Shown here: positions 6,717 to 15,337 of the stretch, piece by piece | Layout: each line of letters starts with the position of its first letter | How positions within the stretch are numbered: position 1 is the stretch's first letter | From: Actibacterium atlanticum | GTDB lineage: Bacteria > Pseudomonadota > Alphaproteobacteria > Rhodobacterales > Rhodobacteraceae | Assembly: GCF_000671395.1 (NCBI RefSeq) | Contig: NZ_AQQY01000006.1 | Span: forward strand, 124,001-188,000 | Length of the DNA stretch: 64,000 nt | Direction: 5' to 3' | Notes under the pieces: generated by a model | What the model was told of the DNA's origin: nothing | What the model saw: the letters and a program-made list of their open reading frames with translations, nothing else | The model's database searches: none | Made by a program: the position numbers and the translations under genes

Positions 6717-8453
6717 TCACAAGGCGTTGGCCACGTGATCGGGCAGGTCGTCCAGCTCGACGATCTCGTCCTCGCACAGCGCCACGCACAGCTCAAAGAC
6801 GTTGATCATTTCGCGCACATTGCCCGGCCAGTCATAGGCGCACAGGGCTTCTTCGGCGTATTTGTCGAACCGCAGCGGGTGCTCTTCTGACACCAAGGCG
6901 GCGATCTGCCGGATCAACCAGGATTTATCCTCGCGGTCGCGCAACGACGGGATGTTCAGCACCACACCGTTCAAACGGTAATACAAATCCTGCCGGAATT
7001 GGCCCTTGTCGACCAGCTCCTTGAGGTTGCGGTGCGAGGCCGAGATCACCCGCACATCCACCGGCACCGGTTTGGTCGCGCCCACGGCCATGACCTCGCG
7101 TTCGGCCAGAACCCGCAGCAACCGTGCCTGCAAGGCCAACGGCATATCGCCGATTTCATCCAGGAACAGCGTGCCGCCATTTGCCTGTTCAATCAGACCT
7201 TTCTTGCCCTTGGCATGGGCGCCGGTGAACGAATTGGGCGCATAGCCAAACAGCTCACTTTCGATCAACGCCTCAGGCAGCGCGGCGCAGTTGATGGCCA
7301 CGAACGGCCCCTTCTTCTTGCGCGATTCATGCAAGGCCTGCGCCAGAAATTCCTTCCCGACACCGGTTTCACCCTCAAGGATAATACTGATCTGTTTGTC
7401 GACCACGCGGGCAGCTTTCTTGGCCAGCCGCTGCATCTGGCTGTCCCCACCATGCACCTTGCTCAACGGCAAAGGCATGTCGCGCGCAGGCGTGGCTTTT
7501 TGCGGCCGCATCGGCGCCTGCACATCGGCAAACAGCACCTTGCCATCATGGGTTTCCAACGCCTGTTCGCCGGGTGTGCTGGCACCAATCAGACAGGGCA
7601 GATCGTTGAAATCAAACTCGAATATGTCTTCGAACGGCCGCCCGATCAGGCTTTCAGGCGTGCGCCAATCTGTTTTAAGCGTGTCTGCCATCATCCGATG
7701 CGCCCCGTGCGTGACACCCGAAATCGTACCGTCATCCGCAATGGAGACGGCGCAGTTCGGATCAACGCCCAGAAACTCGGACGAACCATTCAGCCGCAAA
7801 ATCCAATCGGACTTGCGCGAGGCCATCAGATTGGCCAGCTCAATCCGCCGTACGCAGGATTTCACCACTTCCAGTGTCAGGGCCTGACTGTACTTTTCAG
7901 TCGGCGACATCAGCAAAGACACGTCCAAAACCCCGACCATGTTCCCGTTCGGATTATAGATCGGCGCGGCGGTACAGCTGAGCGGCGTATGCGCCATATC
8001 AAAGTGATCAGTCTGGTGGATCGTGATCGCCTCGCCCGAGGTCAGACAGGCCCCCACGCCACAGGTTCCAGCGTTTTCTTCGCTCCATTCCGAGCCGATA
8101 TAAAGCCCGGCGCGCTTCAATTCACGGTCGACCTTTTCGTCGCCAATGAAATCCACGGTGACGCCCTTGGCATCGGTCAACAGCAGCACATAGCCCATCG
8201 AATTCACGCGGCGGTACAGGTCCTCCATCCCGAACCGCGCCATCGACAACAGGTCTTCGGCTTCTTGCTGATGTTCCTTCAACACCTGTTCGGGCACGAT
8301 CCGTGCCTCGCCCTTGTGTTCAGGATCAAGATTATAGTCGTTCAGACAGCGCAGCCAGGATTGCACCACAGCCGCATCGCGACCGGTCTGCCCCCCCTCT
8401 CCTGCGGTGACGATCTCATGCACATGCTGTGCGAATGCTCTCGCTTCGGCCAT
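6717..8453 (-). CDS. acoR: AcoR-type sigma-54 activator lacking a C-terminal DNA-binding domain
   Basis: Cytoplasmic transcription activator of 578 residues. A GAF-type sensor region (about 75-210, with SEENAGTCGVGACL) and a linker lead to an AAA+ domain. Walker A GETGVGKE is at about 361-368 and Walker B LFLDEIGD at 429-436, with WPGNVRE near the end of the ATPase. The sigma-54 contact loop reads NSFTGA (407-412) instead of GAFTGA. The protein stops after DLPDHVANAL, where family members continue into a Fis-like helix-turn-helix; AcoR proteins usually exceed 620 residues. The stop is followed at once by a terminator, so no detached HTH remains. The start ATG has a GGGAGGGG ribosome site. It probably activates the acoX and importer promoters. 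Confidence 0.93.
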   Translation of the reverse strand: MAEARAFAQHVHEIVTAGEGGQTGRDAAVVQSWLRCLNDYNLDPEHKGEARIVPEQVLKEHQQEAEDLLSMARFGMEDLYRRVNSMGYVLLLTDAKGVTVDFIGDEKVDRELKRAGLYIGSEWSEENAGTCGVGACLTSGEAITIHQTDHFDMAHTPLSCTAAPIYNPNGNMVGVLDVSLLMSPTEKYSQALTLEVVKSCVRRIELANLMASRKSDWILRLNGSSEFLGVDPNCAVSIADDGTISGVTHGAHRMMADTLKTDWRTPESLIGRPFEDIFEFDFNDLPCLIGASTPGEQALETHDGKVLFADVQAPMRPQKATPARDMPLPLSKVHGGDSQMQRLAKKAARVVDKQISIILEGETGVGKEFLAQALHESRKKKGPFVAINCAALPEALIESELFGYAPNSFTGAHAKGKKGLIEQANGGTLFLDEIGDMPLALQARLLRVLAEREVMAVGATKPVPVDVRVISASHRNLKELVDKGQFRQDLYYRLNGVVLNIPSLRDREDKSWLIRQIAALVSEEHPLRFDKYAEEALCAYDWPGNVREMINVFELCVALCEDEIVELDDLPDHVANAL

Positions 8454-8606
8454 TGCAGCACCCCTCCCAAAGTGGTTGCAACCCGAGGAATTTCGGTGTT
8501 CTCGAACTCATCCATCCTAATGGCAATCGTTAAAATAACCAAACGTTTCCTACTTCCTCCGTCTCAGAAAACGCTCAAAACACCCCCAACTTCCCCCATA
8601 AGTTGA

Positions 8607-8644
8607 CGCAGGGGCAAGGCGCATATCCGCGCACCACCCCTGCG
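8607..8644 (-). other. Long stem-loop at the end of the aco operon
   Basis: CGCAGGGG (8607-8614) pairs with CCCCTGCG (8637-8644), with a further short GC-rich stem inside. It lies 15 bases after the peroxiredoxin stop. There is no T-run on the minus strand, so it may be a weak or Rho-assisted terminator or a 3' stabiliser. The rest of 8454-8606 would hold the acoR promoter, but I see no convincing -35/-10 or sigma-54 match there. Confidence 0.5.
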
Positions 8645-8658
8645 GATTGATTTTCGAA

Positions 8659-9138
8659 TCAAAGATGCGCCTGCATCTCGGACGCGCCACTGCCCGTCAC
8701 GACGGTGGCATCCGGTTCGATGAAGATTTTCTCTACTTTGCCGTCGCGCAACACGGCGGCATAGCGCTGCGCGCGCATGCCCAAACCGATCTCGCTCAGA
8801 TCCAGTTGCTGACCGGCGGCGGCGGCAAACTGTTGGCTGCCATCTGCCATGAACTGCACACCGGCGGGTGGCTGAAAGTGATCAGACCACGCCTTGGTGA
8901 CAAAGAAGTCACTGGCGCTGAGGATCACGATATCATCGACCCCCTTGTCCAGAATCTCCTGTGACTGGGCGATATAGGCGGGTACGTGATCGTCGTTGCA
9001 AGTGGGCGTAAACGCCCCGGGCACCGACACCAACATCACGGTCTTATTCTTTGAGAACTCGGCCAGATTAATCTGGCGCACTTCACCCGCATCCAATTGC
9101 TGAACGGGCGTTTGTGGGATCATTGTTCCGGGTTTCAT
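8659..9138 (-). CDS. Prx5-type peroxiredoxin
   Basis: Cytoplasmic thiol peroxidase of 159 residues. The peroxidatic cysteine motif is PGAFTPTCNDDHVP, typical of the Prx5/AhpE-like group. The ATG at 9138 is preceded by AGGAG at good spacing. It is the last gene of the acoXABC operon and follows an AhpD-like gene by 9 bases. Prx5 enzymes usually take electrons from glutathione/glutaredoxin or thioredoxin. The position beside AhpD and a lipoyl-bearing E2 raises the possibility of lipoate-derived electrons. The reductant is not known. Confidence 0.9.
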   Translation of the reverse strand: MKPGTMIPQTPVQQLDAGEVRQINLAEFSKNKTVMLVSVPGAFTPTCNDDHVPAYIAQSQEILDKGVDDIVILSASDFFVTKAWSDHFQPPAGVQFMADGSQQFAAAAGQQLDLSEIGLGMRAQRYAAVLRDGKVEKIFIEPDATVVTGSGASEMQAHL

Positions 9139-9147
9139 CAACCGCTC

Positions 9148-9480
9148 CTATAGGTTGTCATAGGCGTCAAGCGCCTTGGCGGCGTAAACCGCGCCGGGTC
9201 CGCCGGACATTTCAACAGCCACGGCGACCACTTCGATCAGCGTGTCGCGGGTGGCCCCGTGTTTCTTGGCCTCTTCGACGTGATAGATGATGCAATCATC
9301 ACAGCCACGGGCGGCAGCCACGGCAACAGCGATCAGCTCTTTCATCGCGGTGCTGACAGCACCTTCGCGCACCGCCGCATCAGACAGCGACTTGAACGCC
9401 ATCATGGATTTCTGGTCGGCCTTGAACAGCGCCATCAGGCGTTTGTTGTTTGCGGCCAGTTTCTGTTTTGCGTCAGACAT
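9148..9480 (-). CDS. AhpD/carboxymuconolactone decarboxylase-like protein
   Basis: Small all-helical protein of 110 residues. It carries the AhpD active-site pattern CDDCIIYHVEEA (CxxC followed by His), which in AhpD accepts electrons from lipoylated E2 and passes them to a peroxiredoxin. The gene lies between acoC and a Prx5-like gene, matching that electron path. It starts with MSDAKQKL; the ribosome site is GGAGGTGTC. A hairpin (9502-9532) separates it from acoC. A role as a general CMD-family hydrolase is possible, but the CxxC favours redox activity. Confidence 0.9.
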   Translation of the reverse strand: MSDAKQKLAANNKRLMALFKADQKSMMAFKSLSDAAVREGAVSTAMKELIAVAVAAARGCDDCIIYHVEEAKKHGATRDTLIEVVAVAVEMSGGPGAVYAAKALDAYDNL

Positions 9481-9501
9481 GACACCTCCGAAATTTCAGG
9501 T

Positions 9502-9532
9502 GACGCGCCCGGCCGGGAGAACCGGGCGCGTC
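9502..9532 (-). other. GC-rich hairpin between acoC and the ahpD-like gene
   Basis: GACGCGCCCGG (9502-9512) and CCGGGCGCGTC (9522-9532) form a perfect 11-bp stem with a 9-base loop. No T-run follows. Likely an attenuator or mRNA-processing/stability hairpin that lowers expression of the two redox genes relative to acoXABC; this role is inferred. Confidence 0.6.
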
Positions 9533-9542
9533 GGGGGCTGGG

Positions 9543-10643
9543 TCAGAGCCGAGACGTAATTAGCTCATTAACCCGGTTCGCATTTTCCATCTGGACCATG
9601 TGGCCCGCGCCATCGATCACCACGACCTCGGCACCGCTGACGGCATCCGCATGGGCCACAGGGATCACCGCATCTTCGGCGCCCCAGACGACCAGCAGCG
9701 GAATATCCAGCGCTTCCAGACCTTTGGCGATATCAACAGCTTGGCTGCCACCGTCGAACAAGGCGGCTTTCAGCGCTTCCAGATAATCCTGCACGCCATC
9801 GATCCGCTTGTATTTCAGCAGGTCATCGACCATCGAGCGGTTCACAAGGCTCTTGTCTGCAAAGAGATGATGCAGCTTGGGCTTCAACTCTTTACGGCTG
9901 GCGGCGGAAACAAACCCTTCGATGTAGTCAGAGTTGATTTCGGCCCCCAAACCGGCCGAACAGATCAGCGTCAGCGAGGCGACCCGATCCGGGTGGCTGA
10001 TCGCGGTTTGACCCGACACCAGACCGCCCTTGGAATGGCCCACCAGATGCGCTTTGTCGACGCCCAGATGATCCATAAAGTCGATGATGGTTGTCACCAG
10101 CTTGTCTAGACCGGGCTGATCCACGGCTTTCACCGACTGACCATGACCGGGCAGGTCCAGCGCATAGGCCGGGGCCACCTCGGACACGGCGTCAATATTG
10201 AACAGCCAGTTGTCCAGATCACCGCCAAAGCCGTGAATAAAGATCACCGGAGTACCCTCGCCGCTGCGTTCGGCATAGCGGATCTTGCCAATCGGCAGAT
10301 CTGCGAACTCATAGGTCGGGCCGGTGTCTTCTTCTTCCTCGACTTCGGGCAGCTCGTAGGCGTCGACAAATGCGTCAATTTCCGCATCCGACACTTCGGC
10401 CGGCGCCATCACGCCCAGCAATGCGCGCACCGGATAGATTTCTCCATCCGAACCAACGCGCCGTCGCAGGAGGCCGCCATCGGCAGCCTCCACGACATTC
10501 GCAATCTTGTCGGTTTCGACATCCATGATCTCGTCGCCCGGACTGATCTCGGTGCCTTCTTCGACATGCCATGCCGCCAAGGTGCCTTCGCTCATCGAAA
10601 GGCCCCATTTGGGCATGAGAATGGGAATGATCAGATCGCTCAT
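9543..10643 (-). CDS. acoC: Acetoin dehydrogenase E2 (lipoyl domain plus alpha/beta hydrolase)
   Basis: E2 component of 366 residues. The N-terminal lipoyl domain (about 1-80) has the lipoylation motif VETDKIANV. After an acidic linker (EVEEEED), an alpha/beta-hydrolase domain (about 125-366) carries the GHSKGG nucleophile motif. This fusion, with no CoA-acyltransferase core of the usual type, is characteristic of AcoC. It transfers the acetyl group from acetoin cleavage to CoA. The gene overlaps acoB by 4 bases. No E3 (lipoamide dehydrogenase) gene is in the window, so E3 must be shared or lie outside. Confidence 0.95.
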   Translation of the reverse strand: MSDLIIPILMPKWGLSMSEGTLAAWHVEEGTEISPGDEIMDVETDKIANVVEAADGGLLRRRVGSDGEIYPVRALLGVMAPAEVSDAEIDAFVDAYELPEVEEEEDTGPTYEFADLPIGKIRYAERSGEGTPVIFIHGFGGDLDNWLFNIDAVSEVAPAYALDLPGHGQSVKAVDQPGLDKLVTTIIDFMDHLGVDKAHLVGHSKGGLVSGQTAISHPDRVASLTLICSAGLGAEINSDYIEGFVSAASRKELKPKLHHLFADKSLVNRSMVDDLLKYKRIDGVQDYLEALKAALFDGGSQAVDIAKGLEALDIPLLVVWGAEDAVIPVAHADAVSGAEVVVIDGAGHMVQMENANRVNELITSRL

Positions 10644-11671
10644 TGTGCAGCAACCTCTTGCTTGCTTGACGCCATCGTCTTGCGCACAGCGTCAGCGATG
10701 CGGTCGGGCGATGGGATATAGATATCCTCAAGCGACGGGGTGAACGGCACCGGCGCGTGCGGTGCAGTGACCATTTCAATCGGGGCTTTCAGAGCGCCAA
10801 AGGCATCCTGTGCCACCACCGACGAAATGTCCGATGCGATCGAACAGCGCGGGTTGGCTTCGTCGACACAGACCAGACGTCCGGTCTCCTCGACGCTTTC
10901 AATGACCGTATCCATATCGATCGGCGAAATCGTCCGCAGGTCGATAACCTCTACGTCGATCCCCTCTTTCTTCAGGGTCTCGGCAGCGGTCAGCGAGTTG
11001 GGCACCATCAGGCCATAGGTCACGATGGTCACATCCGAGCCTTCGCGCACCACGTTGGCTTCGCCAAACGGGATCGCATAGGGCTCTTCGGGAACATCAC
11101 ACTCGGAACCATAGAGGTTCTTGTGCTCCAGGAAGATCACCGGGTCATTGTCGCGGATCGCCTGGATCAGCAGACCTTTGGTGTCATACGCGTTCGAGGG
11201 GCAGACCACTTTCAGGCCCGGGATGTGGGCGAAGATCGGGGTCAGCATCTGGCTGTGCTGGGCCGCGGCGCGGAAGCCAGCACCACACATGGCGCGGATC
11301 ACAACCGGGGTTTCAGCCTTGCCGCCGAACATATAGCGGAACTTGGCCGCCTGGTTGTAGATCTGGTCCAGACAAACACCCATGAAGTCGATGAACATCA
11401 GTTCTGCCACCGGGCGCAGGCCACAGGTCGCGGCACCGATGGCCGCGCCCACATAGGCGCTTTCCGACAGCGGCGTGTCGATCATCTGCTTGGGGTGCTT
11501 GGCATAGAGGCCCTTCGAGACCCCCAGAACACCGCCCCATGCATCGTCTTCACCAGCAGCGCCAGCGCCGCCAACGATGTCTTCCCCCATCATGATCACC
11601 GTGGGGTCGCGGGTCATTTCCTGATCCAGCGCCTCGTTGATCGCGTCTTTCATGCTCAATGTACGTGCCAT
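10640..11671 (-). CDS. acoB: Acetoin dehydrogenase E1 beta subunit
   Basis: Protein of 343 residues of the transketolase pyrimidine-binding/C-terminal family. Typical motifs are MGEDIVGGAGAAGE near residue 28 and TPLSESAYVGAAIG near residue 62. With AcoA it forms the alpha2beta2 TPP-dependent decarboxylase-like E1 that cleaves acetoin to acetaldehyde and hydroxyethyl-TPP. The ATG has a GGAGAATTC ribosome site. The gene is 28 bases after acoA and overlaps acoC. Sequence alone could fit a pyruvate or branched-chain E1, but the AcoX and AcoC neighbours settle it. Confidence 0.95.
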   Translation of the reverse strand: MARTLSMKDAINEALDQEMTRDPTVIMMGEDIVGGAGAAGEDDAWGGVLGVSKGLYAKHPKQMIDTPLSESAYVGAAIGAATCGLRPVAELMFIDFMGVCLDQIYNQAAKFRYMFGGKAETPVVIRAMCGAGFRAAAQHSQMLTPIFAHIPGLKVVCPSNAYDTKGLLIQAIRDNDPVIFLEHKNLYGSECDVPEEPYAIPFGEANVVREGSDVTIVTYGLMVPNSLTAAETLKKEGIDVEVIDLRTISPIDMDTVIESVEETGRLVCVDEANPRCSIASDISSVVAQDAFGALKAPIEMVTAPHAPVPFTPSLEDIYIPSPDRIADAVRKTMASSKQEVAAQ

Positions 11672-11699
11672 TTCGAATTCTCCTTTCTTTTCAGACGTG

Positions 11700-12680
11700 T
11701 CAGTAGGACACGTACACGTCGGTGGTCAGTTCTTCGGGGGCGGGCAGCGGTGCGGCCTTGGCCTCTTCGACGGCTTCCTCGATCAGGTCCATGACCTCGG
11801 CATCGATGGCGTCCAGCTCGGCGTCGGTCAGAACACCGGCCTCGGTCACCTTGGCGCGGAAGATTTTCAGACAGTCGCGGTTGGCGCGGTTGTCTTCGTT
11901 CTCGCCGGGCGCACGATAAGTCTGTGCATCGCCCTCAAAGTGGCCAAAGAAGCGGATCATCTTGCATTCCAGCAAGGTGGGACCAGCCCCTTCACGGGCC
12001 CGTTTGACCACTTCGCCAGCAGCTTCATAGACAGCAAAGAAATCGGTGCCATCGACGGTGATGCCGGGCATCCCGAAGCCGGTGGCGCGGTCAACATAGC
12101 TGTCCGAGGCAACCGCGTAATCAACCGAGGTCGATTCCGCATAACCGTTGTTTTCGACCACGAAGATCGCCGGCAGGTTCCAGATCGCAGCCAGGTTCAT
12201 CGACTCCAGCACGGTGCCCTGGTTGGATGCACCATCACCAAAGAAGGTGATGCCCACGCCATCATGGCCCAGCTTTTGTGCGGCCAACGCAGCACCGCAA
12301 ACCAGCGGCGCACCGGCACCAAGGATACCGTTTGCGCCCATCATGCCTTTGGACAGGTCAGCGATATGCATCGAGCCGCCTTTACCTGCGCAGGAACCGG
12401 TCGACTTGCCATAGATCTCGGCCATCATGCCTTTGACATCCACGCCTTTGGCGATGCAGTGGCCATGACCACGGTGGGTCGAGGCGATGCGGTCATGATC
12501 CTGTAGGTGCATCATGATGCCAACGCCAGCGGCTTCCTCGCCCGCATAAAGGTGGACGAAGCCCGGGATATCGCCCCGGCCAAAATCCACATGCAGACGC
12601 TCCTCGAATTCGCGGATCGTCTTCATGCGACGATAGGCTTCCAAAAGCCCTTCTTTTTCCAGTGGGAACGGGTTGCTCAT
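11700..12680 (-). CDS. acoA: Acetoin dehydrogenase E1 alpha subunit
   Basis: TPP-binding subunit of 326 residues. The thiamine-diphosphate motif GDGASNQGTVLESMNLA, ending in VVENN, is clear at about 165-195. Upstream are the RGHGHCIAKG and GSMHIADLSKGM segments of E1-alpha proteins. The ATG at 12680 has a strong GGAGGACC ribosome site. It follows acoX by 16 bases. It works with AcoB in the cytoplasmic acetoin dehydrogenase complex. Confidence 0.95.
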   Translation of the reverse strand: MSNPFPLEKEGLLEAYRRMKTIREFEERLHVDFGRGDIPGFVHLYAGEEAAGVGIMMHLQDHDRIASTHRGHGHCIAKGVDVKGMMAEIYGKSTGSCAGKGGSMHIADLSKGMMGANGILGAGAPLVCGAALAAQKLGHDGVGITFFGDGASNQGTVLESMNLAAIWNLPAIFVVENNGYAESTSVDYAVASDSYVDRATGFGMPGITVDGTDFFAVYEAAGEVVKRAREGAGPTLLECKMIRFFGHFEGDAQTYRAPGENEDNRANRDCLKIFRAKVTEAGVLTDAELDAIDAEVMDLIEEAVEEAKAAPLPAPEELTTDVYVSY

Positions 12681-12696
12681 AAGGTCCTCCCTTTAT

Positions 12697-13737
12697 CTAC
12701 AGAGCTTCGTGAACTGCGGTTTGCACTTCACGGGTGAGAAGCCCGCGCTTGGCCGCGAAGGCCATGCACGCGGGCACGTTTACGGTTCTGAAAGCATCGG
12801 TTTTCAGGCGAATGCTGACGTCATCGGTTTCGCTGAAGGTCAGTTCACGCTCGCCATCCAGGGCGATGGAGCCGACCGAAACACTGGGCAAAAACAGCAC
12901 ATTGGGGTCCATGCGCTCGACGCCGCCAATGCCGACCTCTTCGATCAGGCCGGGGGCAATCGGGGCGATGATGCTGGCGTCGGCGCGCTCCAGAGGCACA
13001 AGCCGCACGCGGCGCCCTTCGGGGGTCTGGCGATCCAGAGGCGCCAGCAGGCCAACGATTGACGACATGCCGATCCCCTCGGGCAGACCAAAGGTGGTGA
13101 ACAGGTCACGGAAGTTGGCGGTCTTCCAGATCGCCCGGGCACCAACGAACCGTTCGGCCACCACGGCCACGTCCACCAGCGCGATCTCGCGATCATCGTT
13201 CACCCGGACTTCCAACAGCTTGTTGTCCTGAAAGGCGTATTCCGGTGGCACCTGCCCTGTCACGGCCAGACCCACGGCCAAGCCGGTGATGGTAGGTTCG
13301 CGCAGTTCAGGGAAGGCGTTGTTGGTGCCGGTGGACACGCCCGCAATCGGGGTATTGCCGCTGTTGGCCACAACCACACGATTGGTCCCGTCGCCGCCCA
13401 GAACCGCAATCGCGCCAACGCCCTGTGCTGCCATCTGGCGCGCGGCCTCCGCGCTGTCATCGGCGGTGCAGGTGACCGGCATATCCAGATAGGTCACTTT
13501 CGGAAAGCGCAGCGTGCCCATGTTGTTTTCACGCGTGATGGTGCGCATCAGCTGGGTACGGATGCCACCGTTTTCGGGCATGATGACCACTTCTTCGACG
13601 CCCGCTGTCGCCAGACCGGTCAACATGCGCAATACGATATTGGCGCGATCATTGATCGGCAGGTTGCCCGCATGCGACACGATTCTACGGATGTCGCGGG
13701 CGGAAACTGGATTAGCAATTATCCCTACTTTTGACAC
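12697..13737 (-). CDS. acoX: Acetoin catabolism protein X (NAD-kinase-like)
   Basis: Protein of 346 residues in the AcoX/ATP-NAD kinase superfamily. It has the nucleotide-binding GGDGTNR motif and the following STGTNNAFP. AcoX heads acetoin operons in several proteobacteria, but its biochemical role is not settled. The GTG at 13737 is chosen because GGGAGAGAG lies just upstream and the product then begins MSKVGIIANPVS; the longer frame runs through the promoter. It is the first gene after a consensus sigma-54 promoter. Confidence 0.92.
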   Translation of the reverse strand: MSKVGIIANPVSARDIRRIVSHAGNLPINDRANIVLRMLTGLATAGVEEVVIMPENGGIRTQLMRTITRENNMGTLRFPKVTYLDMPVTCTADDSAEAARQMAAQGVGAIAVLGGDGTNRVVVANSGNTPIAGVSTGTNNAFPELREPTITGLAVGLAVTGQVPPEYAFQDNKLLEVRVNDDREIALVDVAVVAERFVGARAIWKTANFRDLFTTFGLPEGIGMSSIVGLLAPLDRQTPEGRRVRLVPLERADASIIAPIAPGLIEEVGIGGVERMDPNVLFLPSVSVGSIALDGERELTFSETDDVSIRLKTDAFRTVNVPACMAFAAKRGLLTREVQTAVHEAL

Positions 13738-13765
13738 GTGGCTCTCTCCCTTTGCCCAACCACCA

Positions 13766-13781
13766 AGCAACGACCGTGCCA
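13766..13781 (-). promoter_or_regulatory. Sigma-54 (-24/-12) promoter of acoXABC
   Basis: The minus strand reads TGGCAC-N5-TTGCT, a full match to the sigma-54 consensus. It is 29 bases upstream of the acoX GTG. The predicted start of transcription is about 13755, leaving a short leader with the ribosome site. The same core and -12 flank occur before the importer operon (6614-6629). Confidence 0.9.
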
Positions 13782-13786
13782 GATGG

Positions 13787-13802
13787 GTTAAACGTGACAA
13801 AA
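13787..13802. promoter_or_regulatory. Upstream element shared with the importer promoter
   Basis: GTTAAACGTGACAAAA begins 6 bases beyond the -24 element, exactly as GTTAACACGTTG does at 6635. The two share GTTAA(C)ACGT. Here the symmetry is imperfect. It is a candidate regulator-binding site near the acoX/rpoN divergent promoters; which protein binds it is unknown. Confidence 0.45.
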
Positions 13803-13890
13803 CCGCCTACGACCACGACCCCGTTGACAGGCAGGGAAAGGGCCGCTCACACTTAAGAAGCACCGGGATTTGGGAGGAAACCGCCGCGCC

Positions 13891-15183
13891 ATGAGACAGG
13901 TTCAAAACCAGTCACAACAGCAAAAGATGTCGCTGACGCAGCAGATGCGCAGCTCTTTGTCCTTGTTGCAGATGGGGCCCGCGCAGATCGCCGAAACGCT
14001 CGAGGAAGAACTGCCGCGCAATCCGTTCCTGCGCCCCGTGCCTGCCCCACCCGGAGGCGGCAGTAGTGGCGGGGCGGAGCTGCCCGAATCTACCCCCGCG
14101 CAAGAGCTGTCCCACGCGCAATCCCTGCTCGCGCAAATCGCGCTGATCCGGTTTTCGCCGGACGAGGCAAAACTGGCCACCGAACTGGTCTATTGCATTG
14201 ATGAACGAGGGTTTTTCGAAGATCCGCGCGATCAGATGTGCGCCTATCTGAACACCTCAGCGGCGCTGCTGGATCAGGTCGTCGCCAAGCTGCAACAAGC
14301 GGTGGAACCTGCGGGTGTTTTCACATGGTCTTTGCGCGAAAGTTTCACCGTTCAACTGCAGGCGCAAAACCGGTACGATCCGCTGATCGAAGCGCTGCTG
14401 AACCGCATCGACCTGATCGCCAAAAGTGACATCGCAGGCATCTGCGAACATTGTGGTGTCGATGCAGAAGACGCCGAAGACATGCTGGCCGATATCCGGT
14501 CGCTCTCCCCTGCCCCGCTGACACCGGTGCCCGACCTGACAATCACCGCCCGCGCGCCTGATCTGATCATGCGCCCGGATGTGGACGGGGTGATTCAGGC
14601 AATGCTGAACCCAGCGGCCCTGCCCGACCTGCTGACCGATGATGCCCTGTTCGACACGCTCAAAACCTCGGAAACCGATAGCGCCGCCCTGGCCTATTAC
14701 CGCGATTGTTATCGCGGGGCGGGCGCGTTTGTGGTGGCGATGCAAAAGCGCGCCAACACATTGCTGCGGATCGGCCAGCAGATCGCCGAAACCCAGCAGG
14801 CCTATTTCCGCACCGGCCGCCCGCTGGATCGAAAGCCCCTGACCATGGGTTCCATGGCGCAGGATCTGGGCGTGAACAAAAGCACCATCAGCCGCGCGAT
14901 GAACAATTGCACGATTGAATGCAGTCACGGGGTGATTGCCGCCACCGATATGTTGGTGCGCCCGATCAGCGATGACGCAGGCCAAAAGACCCGCGATCAG
15001 GCGCTCAAACGCCTGTCCCTGCTGATCCGCACCGAAGACAAGAATATGCCGCTGTCAGATCAGGCGCTGGCCGATCAGATGTGCAAGCTGAACCTTGGGA
15101 TTTCGCGCCGCACCGTCGCCAAGTATCGCGCCATTCTGGGCCTGCCCAACGCAACAGAACGCCGTACGGCGGCGCGTCATTAA
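13891..15183 (+). CDS. rpoN: Diverged, short sigma-54 factor paralogue (RpoN)
   Basis: Alternative sigma factor of 430 residues; RpoN is commonly 450-500. Region I is recognisable ([12 protein letters not shown] through NPFLR, about 17-48) and is followed by a Gly/Pro linker instead of a long acidic region II. The core-binding region follows. The -12-binding HTH segment reads [10 protein letters not shown], but the usually conserved stretch after it (SPRGxFELKYFF in most RpoN) is changed. The C-terminal RpoN box is intact ([11 protein letters not shown], about 406-416) and contacts the -24 element. The ATG at 13891 has GGGAGGAAA upstream; the longer frame begins inside that ribosome site. It is divergent from acoX, so it may be a sigma factor dedicated to this locus. 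A chromosomal housekeeping rpoN elsewhere is expected but not visible. Confidence 0.93.
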   Translation: MRQVQNQSQQQKMSLTQQMRSSLSLLQMGPAQIAETLEEELPRNPFLRPVPAPPGGGSSGGAELPESTPAQELSHAQSLLAQIALIRFSPDEAKLATELVYCIDERGFFEDPRDQMCAYLNTSAALLDQVVAKLQQAVEPAGVFTWSLRESFTVQLQAQNRYDPLIEALLNRIDLIAKSDIAGICEHCGVDAEDAEDMLADIRSLSPAPLTPVPDLTITARAPDLIMRPDVDGVIQAMLNPAALPDLLTDDALFDTLKTSETDSAALAYYRDCYRGAGAFVVAMQKRANTLLRIGQQIAETQQAYFRTGRPLDRKPLTMGSMAQDLGVNKSTISRAMNNCTIECSHGVIAATDMLVRPISDDAGQKTRDQALKRLSLLIRTEDKNMPLSDQALADQMCKLNLGISRRTVAKYRAILGLPNATERRTAARH

Positions 15184-15201
15184 ACCGGTCCAAAGGGGGT
15201 A

Positions 15202-15291
15202 TGGCGGAGAGACAGGGATTCGAACCCTGGAGACGGTTTCCCGCCTACACACTTTCCAGGCGTGCGCCTTCGACCACTCGGCCACCTCTCC
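15202..15291 (-). tRNA. tRNA-Ser (GGA)
   Basis: Class II tRNA of 90 bases with a long variable arm. The acceptor stem GGAGAG/CTCTCC, discriminator G and an encoded CCA are present. The anticodon loop CTGGAAA gives GGA. The T-arm reads GGGTTCGAATCCC. Confidence 0.96.
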
Positions 15292-15337
15292 GTGAGGCCC
15301 CGTGTAGCCAATTTTCATAACCCTGTGCAAGAGCCGA

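Noticed and set aside
6999-8606. 535-codon plus-strand frame opposite acoR
   Set aside because: The minus-strand protein has a complete GAF-AAA+ pattern; the plus frame has only biased composition.
8454-8606. Sigma-54 promoter for acoR itself
   Set aside because: A TTGCAA is present, but no TGGCAC-like box occurs at the required distance on either strand.
13824-13846. TTGACA as a sigma-70 -35 box for rpoN
   Set aside because: No acceptable -10 box lies 16-18 bases downstream (13847-13852 reads TCACAC).
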